Assembly (NCBI GenBank): GCA_045576635.1
Contig: JAZNGT010000018.1
Location: 1 to 6,246 of the forward strand
Source: Congzhengia sp045576635
GTDB lineage: Bacteria; Bacillota; Clostridia; UBA1381; UBA9506
Reading direction: 5' to 3'
DNA length: 6,246 nt
Shown here: in pieces, positions 6,001-6,246 of the stretch
Numbering within the stretch: position 1 is the stretch's first letter
Layout of the letters: each line of letters starts with the position of its first letter
Position numbers and translations under genes: made by a program
The notes under the pieces: generated by a model
What the model was told of the DNA's origin: nothing
The model's input: the letters and a program-made list of their open reading frames with translations, nothing else
Databases searched by the model: none

Positions 6001-6125
6001 CCATAGAGATATTTTTAATTTTCGTTTTGCGTAAGCAAAACCACCTTTTCTTTTATCTATTCTCTGGAAACGACAGCATTAGATAAGAACAAAGAGAGAA
6101 AAGCGAACAGATAAGAGTACAAAAA
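6001..6125. other. Gene-free stretch with small inverted repeats
   Basis: No convincing reading frame is present. The stretch holds a 7-bp perfect hairpin (6024-6030 and 6035-6041; loop GTAA, a GNRA tetraloop if the plus strand is transcribed), an imperfect stem between TTATCTA (6053-6059) and TAGATAA (6080-6086), and a repeated AGATAAGA (6081-6088, 6110-6117). No matching promoter was found on either strand. On the minus strand it would be the 3' untranslated region of the partial gene to the right. Confidence 0.4.
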
Positions 6126-6246
6126 TCATGATGTTTGTTTATTATTCTTCTTGTTTGTAAGATCATAAGCAACTACGTTATAAACCCATTTCTTGCCTTT
6201 ATTTCTTGTTGCAATATTGGTACAGAACAACAAGAAAAATAAAAAT
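6126..6246 (-). CDS. 3' end of an unrecognised gene
   Basis: A minus-strand frame enters from the right edge and stops at TGA (6126-6128) after 39 codons. It begins with a hydrophobic run (FLFFLLFC), then a basic, hydrophilic tail containing RNKGKKWVYNVV and ending NNKQTS. The composition fits the end of a membrane protein or a protein with a C-terminal anchor. It is the only open frame on this strand that leads into the strong terminator at 5946-5988. I do not recognise the family, and so short a frame could be open by chance. Confidence 0.4.
   Translation of the reverse strand, partial: FLFFLLFCTNIATRNKGKKWVYNVVAYDLTNKKNNKQTS

Noticed and set aside
5711..6004. 97-codon minus-strand open frame ahead of aspS
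   Set aside because: It spans the strong terminator, the consensus promoter and the attenuator, has no ribosome site, and its protein resembles no family I know.

Overview
The window is a low-GC bacterial segment in which every gene I can support lies on the minus strand. The A+T-rich promoters, strong AGGAGG-type ribosome sites, intrinsic terminators and clostridial-looking AspRS suggest a Firmicute, most likely a Clostridia-type anaerobe. That assignment is inference; there is no 16S or other firm marker.

Layout in transcription order (right to left): the last ~39 codons of an unrecognised gene (6126-6246); a gene-free stretch with small inverted repeats and a strong intrinsic terminator (5946-6125); a consensus extended -10 promoter (5870-5898); a leader of about 164 nt with an intrinsic terminator just before the ribosome site (5700-5863); aspartyl-tRNA synthetase carrying a C-terminal GatC-like domain (3624-5699); a shortened GatA (2428-3612); GatB (1002-2426); a hairpin in a 67-nt gap; a ferritin (422-934); and the first 133 codons of a ZIP-family metal transporter (1-401, runs off the window).

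The central region is the unusual part. AspRS, GatC, GatA and GatB together form the indirect route to Asn-tRNA(Asn): a non-discriminating AspRS makes Asp-tRNA(Asn) and GatCAB amidates it, with GatA supplying ammonia from glutamine. Here GatC is covalently fused to AspRS. The GatA keeps the amidase-fold scaffold but appears to have lost the whole Lys/cis-Ser/Ser catalytic triad, the glutamine-contacting Arg and Asp, the GGSSGGS loop and its N-terminal helices, all without a frameshift or stop. GatB looks full length with its kinase motifs and zinc cysteines. The window therefore appears to encode a tethered AspRS-amidotransferase whose glutaminase subunit is a pseudoenzyme. The ammonia source, or any new function, is unknown.

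The downstream ferritin and ZIP transporter form a separate metal-handling pair, 20 nt apart, probably co-transcribed.
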